The position numbers and the translations under genes were made by a program. 64,000 nucleotides of DNA from Gemella haemolysans (GTDB taxonomy: Bacteria; Bacillota; Bacilli; Staphylococcales; Gemellaceae): NCBI RefSeq assembly GCF_012273215.1, contig NZ_CP050965.1, positions 744,001 to 808,000 of the forward strand. The letters are read 5' to 3'. The stretch's first letter is position 1; every line of letters begins with the position of its first letter. Under the pieces are notes generated by a model, which did no database searches, was not told the DNA's origin, and saw only the letters and a list, made by a program, of their open reading frames with translations. Positions 1-9,642 of the stretch are shown one piece after another.

Positions 1-335
1 AGCTAGAGATGTTAAATCCTTCATGTGGTGATAAAATAACTGTTAGTATGAAATTAGTTGATGATATTATTGAGGATATCAAATTTGTTGGGACTGGTTG
101 TTCTATTTCGTTAGCTTCAGCTTCAATGTTAACAGAAGAACTAAAAGGTCTATCAGTAGAAAAAGCAAATGCCAAAATTAAAGACTTTTTAAATATGATA
201 ATGGGAAATGAATTTAATGAAGAAAACTTAGAAGATAGTATTTCATTACAAAATATTTCTCAACTTCCAGCTAGGGTAAAATGTGCAACTCTTGCATGGA
301 AAATTACAGAAAAAATATTAGAAGAAAATAAATAG
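1..335 (+). CDS. sufU: SufU, Fe-S cluster assembly sulfur-transfer protein (5' end missing)
   Basis: The reading frame is open to the left edge of the window, so this is the C-terminal part (about 110 codons) of a protein usually near 145 residues. The ATG at base 9 is internal: it lies in the family's NPxCGD segment (here LNPSCGD). SufU accepts sulfur from the cysteine desulfurase SufS for Fe-S cluster building in the cytoplasm. The three conserved zinc/sulfur cysteines are visible in PSCGD, GTGCSIS and VKCATL. It is followed after 17 bases by sufB, the normal Firmicute order (sufCDSUB), so the rest of the operon should lie to the left. Family assignment is firm. Confidence 0.95.
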   Translation, partial: LEMLNPSCGDKITVSMKLVDDIIEDIKFVGTGCSISLASASMLTEELKGLSVEKANAKIKDFLNMIMGNEFNEENLEDSISLQNISQLPARVKCATLAWKITEKILEENK

Positions 336-352
336 AAAAAGGAGTGATTGCA

Positions 353-1750
353 TTGAATAAAAATGAAGAAATGTTTACCGATTATCAGTATGGATTTTCA
401 GATAAAGATGTATCTATATTCAAAACTGATAAAGGATTAACAAAAGAAATCGTCAAGACAATTTCTGAAAGAAAAGAAGAACCACAATGGATGTTAGAAT
501 ATCGTCTAAATGCATTAAAAGAGTTCTATAGAATGCCGATGCCTACATGGGGTGGAGACTTATCAGAAATCGATTTTGAGGATTTAACATACTATGTAAA
601 ACCATCAGAAAAAACAGAGCGTTCTTGGGATGAAGTACCAGAAGAAATTAAAAATACTTTTGAAAAACTTGGTATTCCAGAAGCTGAACAAAAATACTTA
701 GCAGGTGTATCTGCACAATATGAATCAGAAGTAGTTTATCATAATATGCATAAACAATTCGAAGAAAAAGGAATTATCTTTGAAGATACTGATACAGCAT
801 TAAAAAATCATGAAGAAATCTTTAAAGAATACTTCTCAAAAGCTGTTGATTTTAATGATAATAAATTCGCTGCATTAAACTCTGCAGTATGGTCAGGTGG
901 TTCATTCATCTACTGTCCAGAAAATGTATCTGTAGAAGCACCGCTTCAAGCGTACTTTAGAATTAATAGTGAGAAAATGGGGCAGTTTGAGCGTACTTTA
1001 ATTATTATTGAAAAAAACTCTTCTCTTCACTATGTAGAAGGATGTACTGCTCCAACTTACTCAGCTAGTTCACTACATGCTGCTGTAGTAGAAATCTTTA
1101 TTAAAGAAAATGCTCGTTTTAGATATACGACTATTCAAAACTGGTCAACAAACGTTTATAACTTAGTTACTAAGCGTGCGATTGTTGAGAAAAACGGGAC
1201 AATGGAATGGGTAGATGGAAACTTAGGTTCTAAATTAACAATGAAATATCCAGCTTGTATCTTAGTTGGTGAAGGAGCAAGTGGAAGTACACTATCTATT
1301 GCAATGGCTAGTGAAGGACAAGTACTTGATGCGGGTTCTAAGATGATTCACCTAGCGCCTAGAACATCATCTACTGTTGTTTCTAAATCAATGTCTCGTC
1401 GTGGTGGAAAAGTTAACTACCGTGGATGGATTCACTTCGGTAAAAACTCAGAAGGATCTCGATCAAACATTGAATGTGATACATTAATCTTAGATGAATA
1501 CTCAACTTCAGATACTATTCCTTACAACATAGTTAAAAACTCTAACGTATCATTAGAACACGAAGCAAAAGTATCTAAAGTATCAGAAGAACAACTATTT
1601 TACTTAATGAGTAGAGGTCTTGATGAAGGACAAGCTACAGAAATGATAGTTATGGGATTCATCGAACCATTTACGAAAGAACTTCCAATGGAATACGCTG
1701 TAGAATTAAACAGATTAATTTCATTTGAGATGGAAGGATCAATAGGATAA
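353..1750 (+). CDS. sufB: SufB, Fe-S cluster scaffold complex subunit
   Basis: SufB works with SufC and SufD as the scaffold on which Fe-S clusters are assembled. The 465-residue length is standard for the family, and the C-terminal half shows the typical beta-helix core (for example [18 protein letters not shown] and the ending [15 protein letters not shown]). I place the start at TTG 353, because GGAG at 341-344 lies 8 bases before it. An in-frame GTG at 344 overlaps that ribosome site and is unlikely to be used. It is the last gene of the suf operon: a strong inverted repeat follows at 1764. Confidence 0.96.
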   Translation: MNKNEEMFTDYQYGFSDKDVSIFKTDKGLTKEIVKTISERKEEPQWMLEYRLNALKEFYRMPMPTWGGDLSEIDFEDLTYYVKPSEKTERSWDEVPEEIKNTFEKLGIPEAEQKYLAGVSAQYESEVVYHNMHKQFEEKGIIFEDTDTALKNHEEIFKEYFSKAVDFNDNKFAALNSAVWSGGSFIYCPENVSVEAPLQAYFRINSEKMGQFERTLIIIEKNSSLHYVEGCTAPTYSASSLHAAVVEIFIKENARFRYTTIQNWSTNVYNLVTKRAIVEKNGTMEWVDGNLGSKLTMKYPACILVGEGASGSTLSIAMASEGQVLDAGSKMIHLAPRTSSTVVSKSMSRRGGKVNYRGWIHFGKNSEGSRSNIECDTLILDEYSTSDTIPYNIVKNSNVSLEHEAKVSKVSEEQLFYLMSRGLDEGQATEMIVMGFIEPFTKELPMEYAVELNRLISFEMEGSIG

Positions 1751-1763
1751 TAAATTATATTTT

Positions 1764-1799
1764 GAACTCTGAAAATCTATTCATAGATTTTCAGAGTTC
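1764..1799 (+). terminator. Stem-loop after sufB, probable terminator
   Basis: A perfect 17-bp inverted repeat (1764-1780 with 1783-1799, arms starting GAACTCTGAAAATCTAT) with a 2-base loop lies 14 bases after the sufB stop. The T-run after it is very short, so termination is likely but not certain. Confidence 0.6.
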
Positions 1800-2091
1800 T
1801 TAAGGTTGTATAATAAAATCCAGGCATGAGAAAATTAGAAAACATGGATATGAAATTGAATCTGCAACGAGACAGTTAGAAAACTTAATTAGCGAATAAT
1901 AAATAAAAGGATTATAAAATATACTTAAATTAGAATTATAATTTTGATGAAAGTTAGTCTTATAGTCTTTTTATTTTATGTCAAAATATGGTTGTTATAG
2001 AAAAATTGTTAGAGTTATGTTAATATTATAAGTGAAGTATAAAAAATAAATTTTAGATAGAAATAGTGTAACGAAGTATAGGAGTTTAGTT
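1800..2091. other. Gene-free stretch with a possible coding remnant
   Basis: No intact gene was found between the sufB stem-loop and the next gene. Bases 1804-1896 form an open frame without a start codon that reads protein-like (ending KHGYEIESATRQLENLISE, then stop), possibly the tail of a decayed gene. A weak imperfect hairpin (1905-1917 with 1960-1972, followed by T residues) could be its terminator. The rest is AT-rich leader for the gene at 2092, with a GGAG ribosome site at 2081. Confidence 0.3.
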
Positions 2092-3207
2092 ATGAGTAAT
2101 AATAATCAAAGATATAATAACAACGAATCTAACAATGGTTATCAGGATCAGAATACAAATTATTATGATAATTACCAAAACCAGGAATTCTTGAATTATA
2201 ATGAGAATAATTATGACCAAAGTCAAATCTATAACGATAATTATCAAAATCAAGAAATGTATAATGGTCAATATAGTCAAGATGTTAATTATAATGGTAA
2301 CTTACAAAATCAAAATACTGAGTATAACGATCAATATAATGAAGGCTTAAATAGTTACGATATAAATTATCAAGATCAAAATATGAATTATAATACATAT
2401 AATGATAATAATCAATTACAAACTAATAACCAGGAGTATTATGAACAAAATGATAATAATTTTAATCCAGTATATGAAGAATACGCAGAACCTAAGAAAA
2501 GAACAGGTATAATACTATTGGTTAGTTTTTTGATTATTGGACTTATAGCAATATCTGGATATTTTGCATATAACAAATATATTGTTAATAAGAAGGCGGT
2601 AGTTGATCTTAATCAGTATGAAATAGAATTTAAGCCATACGGAACTGATGGAGATGGAACTGCAGCAGCAGATATTAAGAAAATTCCAACAGTAGAAAAT
2701 GCAGACGGAAGTGTAACACAATTTCTACAAGAACCTACTATAACTTATAGTAAATCAAATAACTTAAAAAATGGAGAAAAAGTTGAAGTAACAATAAGTC
2801 TAAGTAAATCTTCTGCTGATGCAAAAAAACTAGAACTTAAAGGTGAATTCAAACGTTCATATACAGTAAAAGGGTTAAGTGAAAAATCAAAAGATAATAG
2901 TAGCAAAGATAGTAAGTCTTCTTCAAGTAGTATAGTACTTAGAGAAGATAGTTCGGTGAATACTAAAGAACTTACAGATACTCAAGTCGGTGATTGGGCA
3001 AGGGCTATTTATATTAAAGAATTTTCTCGTAATTCTTCAACTTCTGATTTTTCATATGATGTTTGGTTAGGTAGCGATCATTTAGCCTATGTTAATCTGA
3101 AAAAAGACGGAAGTATAGTAGGGAAATATAGAGTAAACGCAAGAGGTGAACTTGAACATAGTGAAAATAGCGGATGGGTAGTAGTAAGTAGTACATTCAC
3201 TTCTTAA
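2092..3207 (+). CDS. Unknown single-pass membrane protein with N/Q/Y-rich cytoplasmic head
   Basis: I do not recognise a named family. Residues 1 to about 130 are low complexity, dominated by Asn, Gln, Tyr and Asp, with recurring YQNQ/YQDQ and NYN units. A basic KKR then leads into one membrane segment (about 139-160, IILLVSFLIIGLIAISGYFA). The outer part is about 210 residues and includes a Ser/Lys-rich linker (around 263-282) and a compact last domain (DTQVGDWARAIYIKEF ... RVNARGELEHSE) resembling surface domains of lactic acid bacteria whose role is unknown. The topology, long disordered inside and folded outside, resembles membrane proteins with zinc-ribbon or disordered heads, but no zinc cysteines are present. 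It is monocistronic: its own ribosome site precedes it and a strong terminator follows at 3259. Confidence 0.75.
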   Translation: MSNNNQRYNNNESNNGYQDQNTNYYDNYQNQEFLNYNENNYDQSQIYNDNYQNQEMYNGQYSQDVNYNGNLQNQNTEYNDQYNEGLNSYDINYQDQNMNYNTYNDNNQLQTNNQEYYEQNDNNFNPVYEEYAEPKKRTGIILLVSFLIIGLIAISGYFAYNKYIVNKKAVVDLNQYEIEFKPYGTDGDGTAAADIKKIPTVENADGSVTQFLQEPTITYSKSNNLKNGEKVEVTISLSKSSADAKKLELKGEFKRSYTVKGLSEKSKDNSSKDSKSSSSSIVLREDSSVNTKELTDTQVGDWARAIYIKEFSRNSSTSDFSYDVWLGSDHLAYVNLKKDGSIVGKYRVNARGELEHSENSGWVVVSSTFTS

Positions 3208-3258
3208 ATGCTGCAATCAAAATATTTTTATATTCGCTAAAAAAACATAAAAACTTAT

Positions 3259-3308
3259 AAAACTGATAACTAAAATATAGATAGCGTATTCTAGTTATCA
3301 GTTTTTTT
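3259..3308 (+). terminator. Rho-independent terminator of the N/Q/Y-rich protein gene
   Basis: A perfect 14-bp stem (AAAACTGATAACTA at 3259-3272 with its complement at 3292-3305) and a 19-base loop run directly into seven T residues, about 50 bases after the stop codon. Confidence 0.85.
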
Positions 3309-3341
3309 GTAAATTTTTTATTATAAAGTTATAAATAACTC

Positions 3342-3370
3342 TTGTAATTAATTATAATTAATGAGATAAT
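3342..3370 (+). promoter_or_regulatory. Promoter of ackA
   Basis: TTGTAA (3342-3347), a 17-base spacer and GATAAT (3365-3370) preceded by TGA give a sigma-A type promoter with an extended -10, 41 bases before the ackA ATG. Confidence 0.65.
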
Positions 3371-3411
3371 AGACTATATAATGTAAATTGAGTAAGAGGA
3401 GATATATACTT

Positions 3412-4596
3412 ATGACAAAGATTTTAGCTATTAACTCAGGAAGTTCATCTTTAAAATTTCAATTATTTGAAATGCCTGAAGAAAAAGTTATTACAAAAGG
3501 ACTAGTTGAAAGAATCGGTATTGAAAATAGTGTATTCACTATCGAATTCAACGGTGAAAAAAATAAAGAAACATTAGATATTCCAAATCACGATGTGGCA
3601 ATCGAAATGTTACTTGAAAAATTAACTAAATTAGGAATTGTAAAAGATGTTAAAGAAATCGAAGGAGTTGGACACCGTGTTGTTCATGGTGGAGAATTCT
3701 ATGATGCTTCTGTATTAGTTAATGATGAAGAGTTAGCTAAAGTAGATTCAATCGAAGACTTAGCGCCTTTACACAACCCAGCTAATATTAAAGGTGTTCG
3801 TTCATTCCAAAAAGAATTACCAGGTGTTCCAAACGTATTAACATTTGATACAGCATTCCACCAAAGTATGCCAAAATCAACTTACATGTATGCTGTGCCA
3901 AGAGAATTTTATGAAAAATACGGAGTTCGTAAATATGGTGCTCACGGAACTAGCCACAGATTCATTGAGGAAAAAGTTGCTGAAATTTTAGGAAAAGATC
4001 CAAAAGAACTTAAAACTATTTCTTGTCACATTGGGAACGGAGCTTCAATTTGTGCTATTAAAAATGGTAAATCATTCGACACTTCTATGGGATTCACTCC
4101 ATTATCAGGATTAGTAATGGGTACTAGAACTGGTGATATTGATCCAGCTACTATCCCTTATATCGCTCAAAAAACTGGATTATCTCTTGAAGAAATCGTG
4201 CGTATTTTCAACTTTGAATCAGGATTAAAAGGAGTTTCAGGATTATCTTCTGACTTACGTGATGTTGAGTCTGTAAGAGATACTAATCCACATGCTGCTG
4301 AAGCAATCGATGTTTACATCAACAGAATTAAAGAGTATGTTGGAGCTTATGCTGCAGCTATGAACGGTGTAGATGCTATCGTATTTACTGCTGGTGTTGG
4401 TGAAAATGCTACATGGGTACGTGAAGAAGTATTAGAAGGTTTAACTTTCCTAGGTGTACAAGTTGACAAAGAAAGAAACAATGTACGCGGAAAAGTTGCA
4501 GAAATTTCTACAGCAGACTCTAAAGTTAAAGCATTTGTTATTCCAACAGATGAAGAAGTTATGATTGCTAGAGATACTTATAACTTATCTAAATAA
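3412..4596 (+). CDS. ackA: Acetate kinase
   Basis: Acetate kinase interconverts acetyl phosphate plus ADP and acetate plus ATP, the ATP-yielding step of acetate fermentation. The 394 residues match the family length of about 395-400. Family motifs are clear: the N-terminal [26 protein letters not shown]-type HIGNGASI, and the C-terminal [11 protein letters not shown] choose ATG 3412 because AGGAG at 3397-3401 precedes it and the protein then starts [10 protein letters not shown] as in homologues. An in-frame start at 3388 has no ribosome site. No pta gene is adjacent. The start codon and terminator frame it as a single-gene unit, although read-through into cca is possible. Confidence 0.97.
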   Translation: MTKILAINSGSSSLKFQLFEMPEEKVITKGLVERIGIENSVFTIEFNGEKNKETLDIPNHDVAIEMLLEKLTKLGIVKDVKEIEGVGHRVVHGGEFYDASVLVNDEELAKVDSIEDLAPLHNPANIKGVRSFQKELPGVPNVLTFDTAFHQSMPKSTYMYAVPREFYEKYGVRKYGAHGTSHRFIEEKVAEILGKDPKELKTISCHIGNGASICAIKNGKSFDTSMGFTPLSGLVMGTRTGDIDPATIPYIAQKTGLSLEEIVRIFNFESGLKGVSGLSSDLRDVESVRDTNPHAAEAIDVYINRIKEYVGAYAAAMNGVDAIVFTAGVGENATWVREEVLEGLTFLGVQVDKERNNVRGKVAEISTADSKVKAFVIPTDEEVMIARDTYNLSK

Positions 4597-4608
4597 TATA
4601 AGAGATTA

Positions 4609-4640
4609 AAAGGGCTGGGGTTTCTCCAGTCCTTTACTAT
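4609..4640 (+). terminator. Stem-loop between ackA and cca
   Basis: A 12-bp stem with three G-T pairs (AAAGGGCTGGGG at 4609-4620 with CTCCAGTCCTTT at 4624-4635) and a TTT loop. The following T-run is interrupted (ACTATTTT), so it may only attenuate read-through into cca, whose start is 15 bases further on. Confidence 0.6.
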
Positions 4641-4654
4641 TTTGAAAGGATAAT

Positions 4655-5815
4655 ATGGATATAAATAACTTTAATGAGAAATTTAACAGTGCCATAAATA
4701 TACTGGAAAAATTCAATGAAGCAGGTTATGAAGCATATTTTGTGGGTGGTTGCGTTAGAGATTACTTACTTAATGATGAATTTTCTGATATAGACATTAC
4801 TACTAATGCTTTACCTGAAGAAGTTAAACAAATCTTTAGAAAAAGTATAGATACAGGAATACAACACGGAACGGTTACAATATTAGTAGATGAAGATAGT
4901 TTTGAAGTAACAACTTTTAGAACTGAGGATGATTATATTGATCATCGTACTCCAGAAAAGGTAGAGTTTGTTAGTGATTTAAAGGAAGATTTAGATAGAC
5001 GAGATTTTACTATTAATGCCATGGCTCTAGATAGTAACGGGAAATTGTATGATTATCACTGTGGAGAGAGAGATTTAAGAAATAAAGTAATAAAAACTGT
5101 TAATAATCCTAATGAAAGGTTTTTTGAAGATGCCCTAAGAATGTTAAGATCATTCCGTTTCTCCTCAAAACTTGGATTTGAAATTGAAGAAAATACCTTA
5201 AAGGCTATAAAAAATAATGCTGAGCTTATAAAATTTGTTTCAATTGAGCGTATAGTAAATGAATTTAGAAAATTATTAACAGGAAGAGGAAATAAACGAA
5301 GTTTAGAATTATTATTAGATAGTAAATTGAATAATTATATTCCTTTTCTAGATGAAATTTCTAAAATAATTGACTTTTCAAATTATACATTTTGTCAAAG
5401 TTTATACATCCTATCTAAAATCAATGATATTTCTTTTGAAAAGTTAAAAGAACTAAAACTATCTAATAAAGAAATTAAACAGATTAAAATATATGAAAAA
5501 ATTAACGAGGACTTTAGTAGTAATATTCCTTTAGAAATAATTTTATATAACTATGATGTTAATGATGTTACTTTTATTGCTAGTTATTCTAATTATTGTG
5601 ATAAGGAAGATATAGAAAAAATTAAATTACCAATTAAATCTTTTAATGATATAGCTATAACTTCAATGGAAATCATAAGTATAATAGATAAGCCTGCAGG
5701 ACCGTGGATAAAGGAAATCATTAAGAAACTAGAAGAAGATATTATATTATATAAAATAGATAATACAAAAAAAGACATACTAGATTTTTTAATGAAAATA
5801 AGAGATAATAGATAG
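4655..5815 (+). CDS. cca: CCA-adding tRNA nucleotidyltransferase
   Basis: This enzyme adds or repairs the 3' CCA end of tRNAs using CTP and ATP. The N-terminal nucleotidyltransferase core shows GGCVRDYLL, the metal-binding SDIDITT, and RRDFTINAMA. The nucleotide-choosing helix follows (ERFFEDALRMLRSFRFSSKLGF). At 386 residues it is a class II enzyme of normal size, with a divergent C-terminal body. AAAGG at 4644 precedes the ATG. In many Firmicutes cca lies just before dinG-asnS-dnaD-nth, and the same order is kept here. Confidence 0.95.
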   Translation: MDINNFNEKFNSAINILEKFNEAGYEAYFVGGCVRDYLLNDEFSDIDITTNALPEEVKQIFRKSIDTGIQHGTVTILVDEDSFEVTTFRTEDDYIDHRTPEKVEFVSDLKEDLDRRDFTINAMALDSNGKLYDYHCGERDLRNKVIKTVNNPNERFFEDALRMLRSFRFSSKLGFEIEENTLKAIKNNAELIKFVSIERIVNEFRKLLTGRGNKRSLELLLDSKLNNYIPFLDEISKIIDFSNYTFCQSLYILSKINDISFEKLKELKLSNKEIKQIKIYEKINEDFSSNIPLEIILYNYDVNDVTFIASYSNYCDKEDIEKIKLPIKSFNDIAITSMEIISIIDKPAGPWIKEIIKKLEEDIILYKIDNTKKDILDFLMKIRDNR

Positions 5816-5843
5816 ATATAATGAAAGAGAGGTGAGAGAATAT

Positions 5844-7694
5844 ATGAATAAATTATTTTGTGTAGTGGATATTGAATTAACTGAGGAAAAAGAAATAATT
5901 CAATTTTCTGCAACAAAACTAGATCAAAACTTTAAAGAGATAGAGTCTATTAATTATTATATTAAACCTAAAAAACAAGTCTCACCTTTTGTTACTGAGT
6001 TAACTGGTATTAATAACGATATGTTAAGCGAAAAATTATATTTTGAAGATGTTGCGAAAGAATTATATGACTTCATAAAAGAAGATATACTTGTTTGTCA
6101 CGGCTTACCATCTGATTATGTAATTTTAAAGAAAAGGTTTCATGATGTAGGAATAAGATATCATGCTAAAATGTCTTTAGATACAGTTGAACTAGCTAGA
6201 TTATTTATGCCAACTCAGGAAAGTTATAGATTATCTGATTTATCTAATTCTCTTGCTCTATACTCTGGTGATGGATATCACAATGCCGCGATTGATGTAC
6301 AGGTAACTGTAGAATTACTAAAAGAAATTTCTAAGAGAATAGCAAATATAAATTCAAACAATTTTAAAAAGATAGAAGTACTTTTAGAAAAAATAGATTA
6401 CAATACTCTTAAATTTTCTAGATATTGCAAAAGAATAATTAGAGGAAAGAAAATAAAAAAAGAAGACTTCATTAATTTTGATGGTGTAGATTTTAAAAAA
6501 GTATCATATAATGTTAATGATAACAATTTTAAAGATAAGTTTATAATGTTTTCATCTATCAGTGAAAAGAAATATATAGACAACTTTAAAATTAGGAATT
6601 ATGTTATTTTAAAAGAAAAGAGTAATTATGTTCCATTGAATGTATTTAAACTATTCCCTAAAAAAGAAGATTTAAATTTAGATAAACTTTTAATAAAATT
6701 ATATGTATGGATATTAGAAACAAATTCTGGGGACTTTTGTGAGTTGAATTTACTTTATCTTGAGAAATTGTATATTGATAATATAAGAAATGGTATTTTA
6801 ATAAGCTCTAAATCTTATTATTTTGATGAAAAGAATAGGGTTGCTGATAGTTGTAAAAATATTGTTACAAATTATAATTCAATCGAGTATTTATTGGATA
6901 ATAATAACTTGAAAAATCATACTTTTATTTTTGAAAACAAAAAGATTTTAGGACGTGAACTTGATTCAAAAAATACAAAAGATTACTTCTATAAAAATGT
7001 TATCATTGAGTTAAATGTTGCTGTGTCGAAAAATCCAAAAGACAAAAACATTAAAATGTTAAGAAATAATATAGATGGACTTGTAAAATTTTTACATGAA
7101 ATGTATTTATCAGAAAGTTTATTCTTATATAATGATAGTTTGAGTTTTATTCTTCAAGATGTGGAGGCTATATTAAATGATATAAAATCTTATAAAGATA
7201 TACTACCAGCTTCATACAAATTTATGAGAAAATTGAAAGATGTACTTACAAACTCTAAAAACACATATAAGTTCGTTGTTCTTAATCAAGAAAATAGTTT
7301 AAAATTAACAGTTGTTGACGATAAGAAAGTAAAGGGATTAATTAATATAATTCATTCTAGAAACCATAAATATTTAAATCTAAAAGCTAAAGCACATTAT
7401 ATTTATAGTAATGGTGATGAGGAATTATTGAATTCAAAAGCTACAAGCTCAATACTATATGTATTTGAAAGTAATAAATATAAGGATTTATATTTTAACA
7501 AAAGAGAAAAAAGAAGTTATATAAAATATTATAATTTCTCAATAAAAGATAATTTTAATGAATTATATAATGATGTTATAAAAAATAATAAAATATCTTA
7601 CAGATGTTACGCGACGAAGGATATTCTGGAGTATCGATACTATCTTAATGATATATTTGAAAGTATTATAGTATTTCGCGACTTAGAACATTAG
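5844..7694 (+). CDS. DinG-like protein: DEDDh exonuclease domain with a degenerate helicase body
   Basis: Residues 1 to about 170 form a DnaQ-like 3'-5' exonuclease: VVDIE (motif I), VCHGLPSDYVIL (motif II, Asp kept) and YHNAAID (motif III, His and Asp kept). The remaining 450 residues align in order with DinG. LKEKSNYVPLNVF matches the KGRxNYxCLxxF segment, LYVWILETNSGDFCEL the LVWLxxTxTGDxxEL segment, and KNIVTNYNSIEYLL the IITNHxLL segment. The Walker A loop is absent, DEAH is replaced by FENK, and the C-terminal GRLIR arginine-finger region is missing. 616 residues instead of about 900. Gene position (cca - this - asnS-dnaD-nth) is that of dinG. I infer a nuclease, or a structural relic, without helicase activity. 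ATG 5844 is chosen over GTG 5832, which overlaps the GAGAGGTGAG ribosome site. Confidence 0.8.
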   Translation: MNKLFCVVDIELTEEKEIIQFSATKLDQNFKEIESINYYIKPKKQVSPFVTELTGINNDMLSEKLYFEDVAKELYDFIKEDILVCHGLPSDYVILKKRFHDVGIRYHAKMSLDTVELARLFMPTQESYRLSDLSNSLALYSGDGYHNAAIDVQVTVELLKEISKRIANINSNNFKKIEVLLEKIDYNTLKFSRYCKRIIRGKKIKKEDFINFDGVDFKKVSYNVNDNNFKDKFIMFSSISEKKYIDNFKIRNYVILKEKSNYVPLNVFKLFPKKEDLNLDKLLIKLYVWILETNSGDFCELNLLYLEKLYIDNIRNGILISSKSYYFDEKNRVADSCKNIVTNYNSIEYLLDNNNLKNHTFIFENKKILGRELDSKNTKDYFYKNVIIELNVAVSKNPKDKNIKMLRNNIDGLVKFLHEMYLSESLFLYNDSLSFILQDVEAILNDIKSYKDILPASYKFMRKLKDVLTNSKNTYKFVVLNQENSLKLTVVDDKKVKGLINIIHSRNHKYLNLKAKAHYIYSNGDEELLNSKATSSILYVFESNKYKDLYFNKREKRSYIKYYNFSIKDNFNELYNDVIKNNKISYRCYATKDILEYRYYLNDIFESIIVFRDLEH

Positions 7695-7738
7695 ATGAGA
7701 AAAAATAAAAACACGTAATTAAAAAAATAGTAAATTTA

Positions 7739-7747
7739 TGTTATAAT
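7739..7747 (+). promoter_or_regulatory. Extended -10 promoter of asnS
   Basis: TG-T-TATAAT lies about 80 bases before the asnS start. The -35 region (TTAAAA, 17 bases upstream) is poor, typical for extended -10 promoters. No T-box leader was seen between it and the gene. Confidence 0.55.
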
Positions 7748-7824
7748 ATAAATAGTTTTTATATATAATATATGACAATTTTAAATTGAACAAAACATTA
7801 ATTAAAAATAGGAGGGACTGTAAG

Positions 7825-9111
7825 TTGAACATTAATAATTTAAAAGAACAACTAGGTCAAAAAGTAACTCTTGGTGCATGGATTGCCAACAAGAGAAGCA
7901 GTGGTAAAATTGCATTTTTCCAATTAAGATATGGAGCTGGATTTATTCAAGCTATCGCTTTAAAAGAATCTTTAGGTGAAGAAAGATATCAACAATTACG
8001 TCACTTACCACAAGAAACTTCATTAAAAGTAACTGGGTTAATTAAAGAAAATGAAAGAGAACTTTCTGGAATTGAGTTAGAGATAGAAGATTTCGAAGTA
8101 ATTTCTGAAGCAGTTGATTATCCTATTACTCCAAAAGAGCATGGAGTAGAATTTTTAGCTGATAATCGTCACATTTGGATTCGTTCTAAAAAACAACATG
8201 CTATTTTAACAATTAGAAATCAAATCATTAAATCTACTTATGATTTCTTTGAAAAAGAAGGTTTCTTAAAAACTGATCCACCAATTTTAACATCTTCAGC
8301 TCCTGAAGGAACAACAGAATTATTCAACACTAAATACTTTGACGAAGAAGCTTACCTTTCTCAGTCAGGTCAATTATACTTAGAAGCTACAGCAATGGCG
8401 TTTGGTAAAGTATTCTCATTTGGACCTACATTTAGAGCTGAAAAATCTAAAACTCGTCGTCACTTAATCGAGTTCTGGATGATTGAAGCTGAAATGGCAT
8501 TCTGTAATCATGATGAAAGTTTAGCTTTACAAGAAGCTTTTGTTAATCATTTATTAACTGATGTATTAGAAAAATGTCAAGAACAGCTTAAAGTACTAGG
8601 TCGTGACATTGAAGCATTAGAAAATGCTAGAGGAGAATTCCCTCGTATTAAATATAAAGATGCAATCAAGTTATTAAAAGAAAATGGATTTGACGACATT
8701 GAATACGGGGACGATTTTGGGTCACCACATGAAACGTTTATAGCTAATAGCTATAATAAACCAGTGTTTATTACTCACTGGCCATTAGATATTAAACCAT
8801 TCTACATGATTGAAGATCCAAATGAACCTGGTGTAGTATTATGTGCGGATTTAATAGCTCCAGAAGGATATGGAGAAATTATTGGTGGTTCTCAACGTAT
8901 TGACGATTATGATAAACTATTAGAAAATATTAAGAAACATGATTTAAATCTTGATACTTATGGTTGGTATTTAGATTTACGTAAATATGGTTCTGTTGAA
9001 CATGCAGGATTTGGTTTAGGGTTGGAAAGAACAGTTGCTTGGATTACTGGTAACGGCCACGTTCGTGAAACTGTTCCATTCCCACGTTTATTAAACAGAC
9101 TAACACCATAG
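7825..9111 (+). CDS. asnS: Asparaginyl-tRNA synthetase
   Basis: Class II synthetase charging tRNA-Asn. The N-terminal OB-fold anticodon domain ([18 protein letters not shown]) is followed by the catalytic core with motif 2 ([24 protein letters not shown]) and motif 3 ([13 protein letters not shown]). GEIIGGSQR and the AsnRS-type core separate it from AspRS. I place the start at TTG 7825: GGAGG at 7811-7815 lies 9 bases before it, and the protein is then 428 residues, matching the family. An in-frame start at 7786 would sit upstream of the ribosome site. It is followed after 9 bases by dnaD. Confidence 0.95.
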   Translation: MNINNLKEQLGQKVTLGAWIANKRSSGKIAFFQLRYGAGFIQAIALKESLGEERYQQLRHLPQETSLKVTGLIKENERELSGIELEIEDFEVISEAVDYPITPKEHGVEFLADNRHIWIRSKKQHAILTIRNQIIKSTYDFFEKEGFLKTDPPILTSSAPEGTTELFNTKYFDEEAYLSQSGQLYLEATAMAFGKVFSFGPTFRAEKSKTRRHLIEFWMIEAEMAFCNHDESLALQEAFVNHLLTDVLEKCQEQLKVLGRDIEALENARGEFPRIKYKDAIKLLKENGFDDIEYGDDFGSPHETFIANSYNKPVFITHWPLDIKPFYMIEDPNEPGVVLCADLIAPEGYGEIIGGSQRIDDYDKLLENIKKHDLNLDTYGWYLDLRKYGSVEHAGFGLGLERTVAWITGNGHVRETVPFPRLLNRLTP

Positions 9112-9120
9112 GAGTTTAAT

Positions 9121-9642
9121 ATGATCAATATCAATATAAAAGGTCTTTTAGTTGATGCTGATTTTTTAATGAATTATACTTCTCATAACTTATCTGGAGA
9201 GGAAGCAATGTTTCTTCTTCAGATAAGTTATTTGACAAATCAAGGGAAGATACCTTTTTCAATAGAAGTTTTCAAGGAAAAATTAAGTTATTCTGAAGAT
9301 CAGATTTTTTCTCTCTTAGATATTTTAATTAAGAAAGAATTAATAGCACTTTTACCAGATAGTAGAATAGACTTTATAGTATTTAATAATAAAGATGATT
9401 ATTATACATTACGTGAACTTTTAAGATTAGTTGAGAAAGTAACAGGAAAAATATTAACTTCAAAAGAGATGGATATAGTGTCTTCATGGTTCGAAAGAAA
9501 ATATACAAAAACAGAGATCGATGAGGCATTAACTATCTCGAAAAATATTAGTTATGTTAATGGTATTTTAAACAATAAAGTTAGTAAAGAAATAAAAAAA
9601 GAAAGTGGAAGTAATTTAGGTTATGACTGGTTTAACAAATAG
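9121..9642 (+). CDS. dnaD: DnaD-like replication initiation protein
   Basis: DnaD helps open the origin and load helicase in Firmicutes, in replication initiation and PriA-dependent restart. The N-terminal winged-helix part (residues about 1-95) is followed by the DnaD/DDBH2 helical domain (TLRELLRLVEKVTGKILTSK, then YVNGILNNK). At 173 residues it is shorter than the B. subtilis protein (about 230) because of a trimmed C-terminal tail. Start ATG 9121 has AGGAG at 9109. It sits in the classical asnS-dnaD-nth order and overlaps nth by 20 bases. PriA, its restart partner, is encoded at 54.8 kb. Confidence 0.88.
   Translation: MININIKGLLVDADFLMNYTSHNLSGEEAMFLLQISYLTNQGKIPFSIEVFKEKLSYSEDQIFSLLDILIKKELIALLPDSRIDFIVFNNKDDYYTLRELLRLVEKVTGKILTSKEMDIVSSWFERKYTKTEIDEALTISKNISYVNGILNNKVSKEIKKESGSNLGYDWFNK

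Noticed and set aside
2086-2280. 64-codon minus-strand frame over the N/Q/Y-rich segment
   Set aside because: Almost only Ile, Leu, Val and Thr; it is the mirror of Asn/Tyr/Asp codons on the plus strand, with no ribosome site.
7695-7824. T-box or other riboswitch before asnS
   Set aside because: No T-box sequence or terminator/antiterminator pair seen; only a promoter and a short leader.
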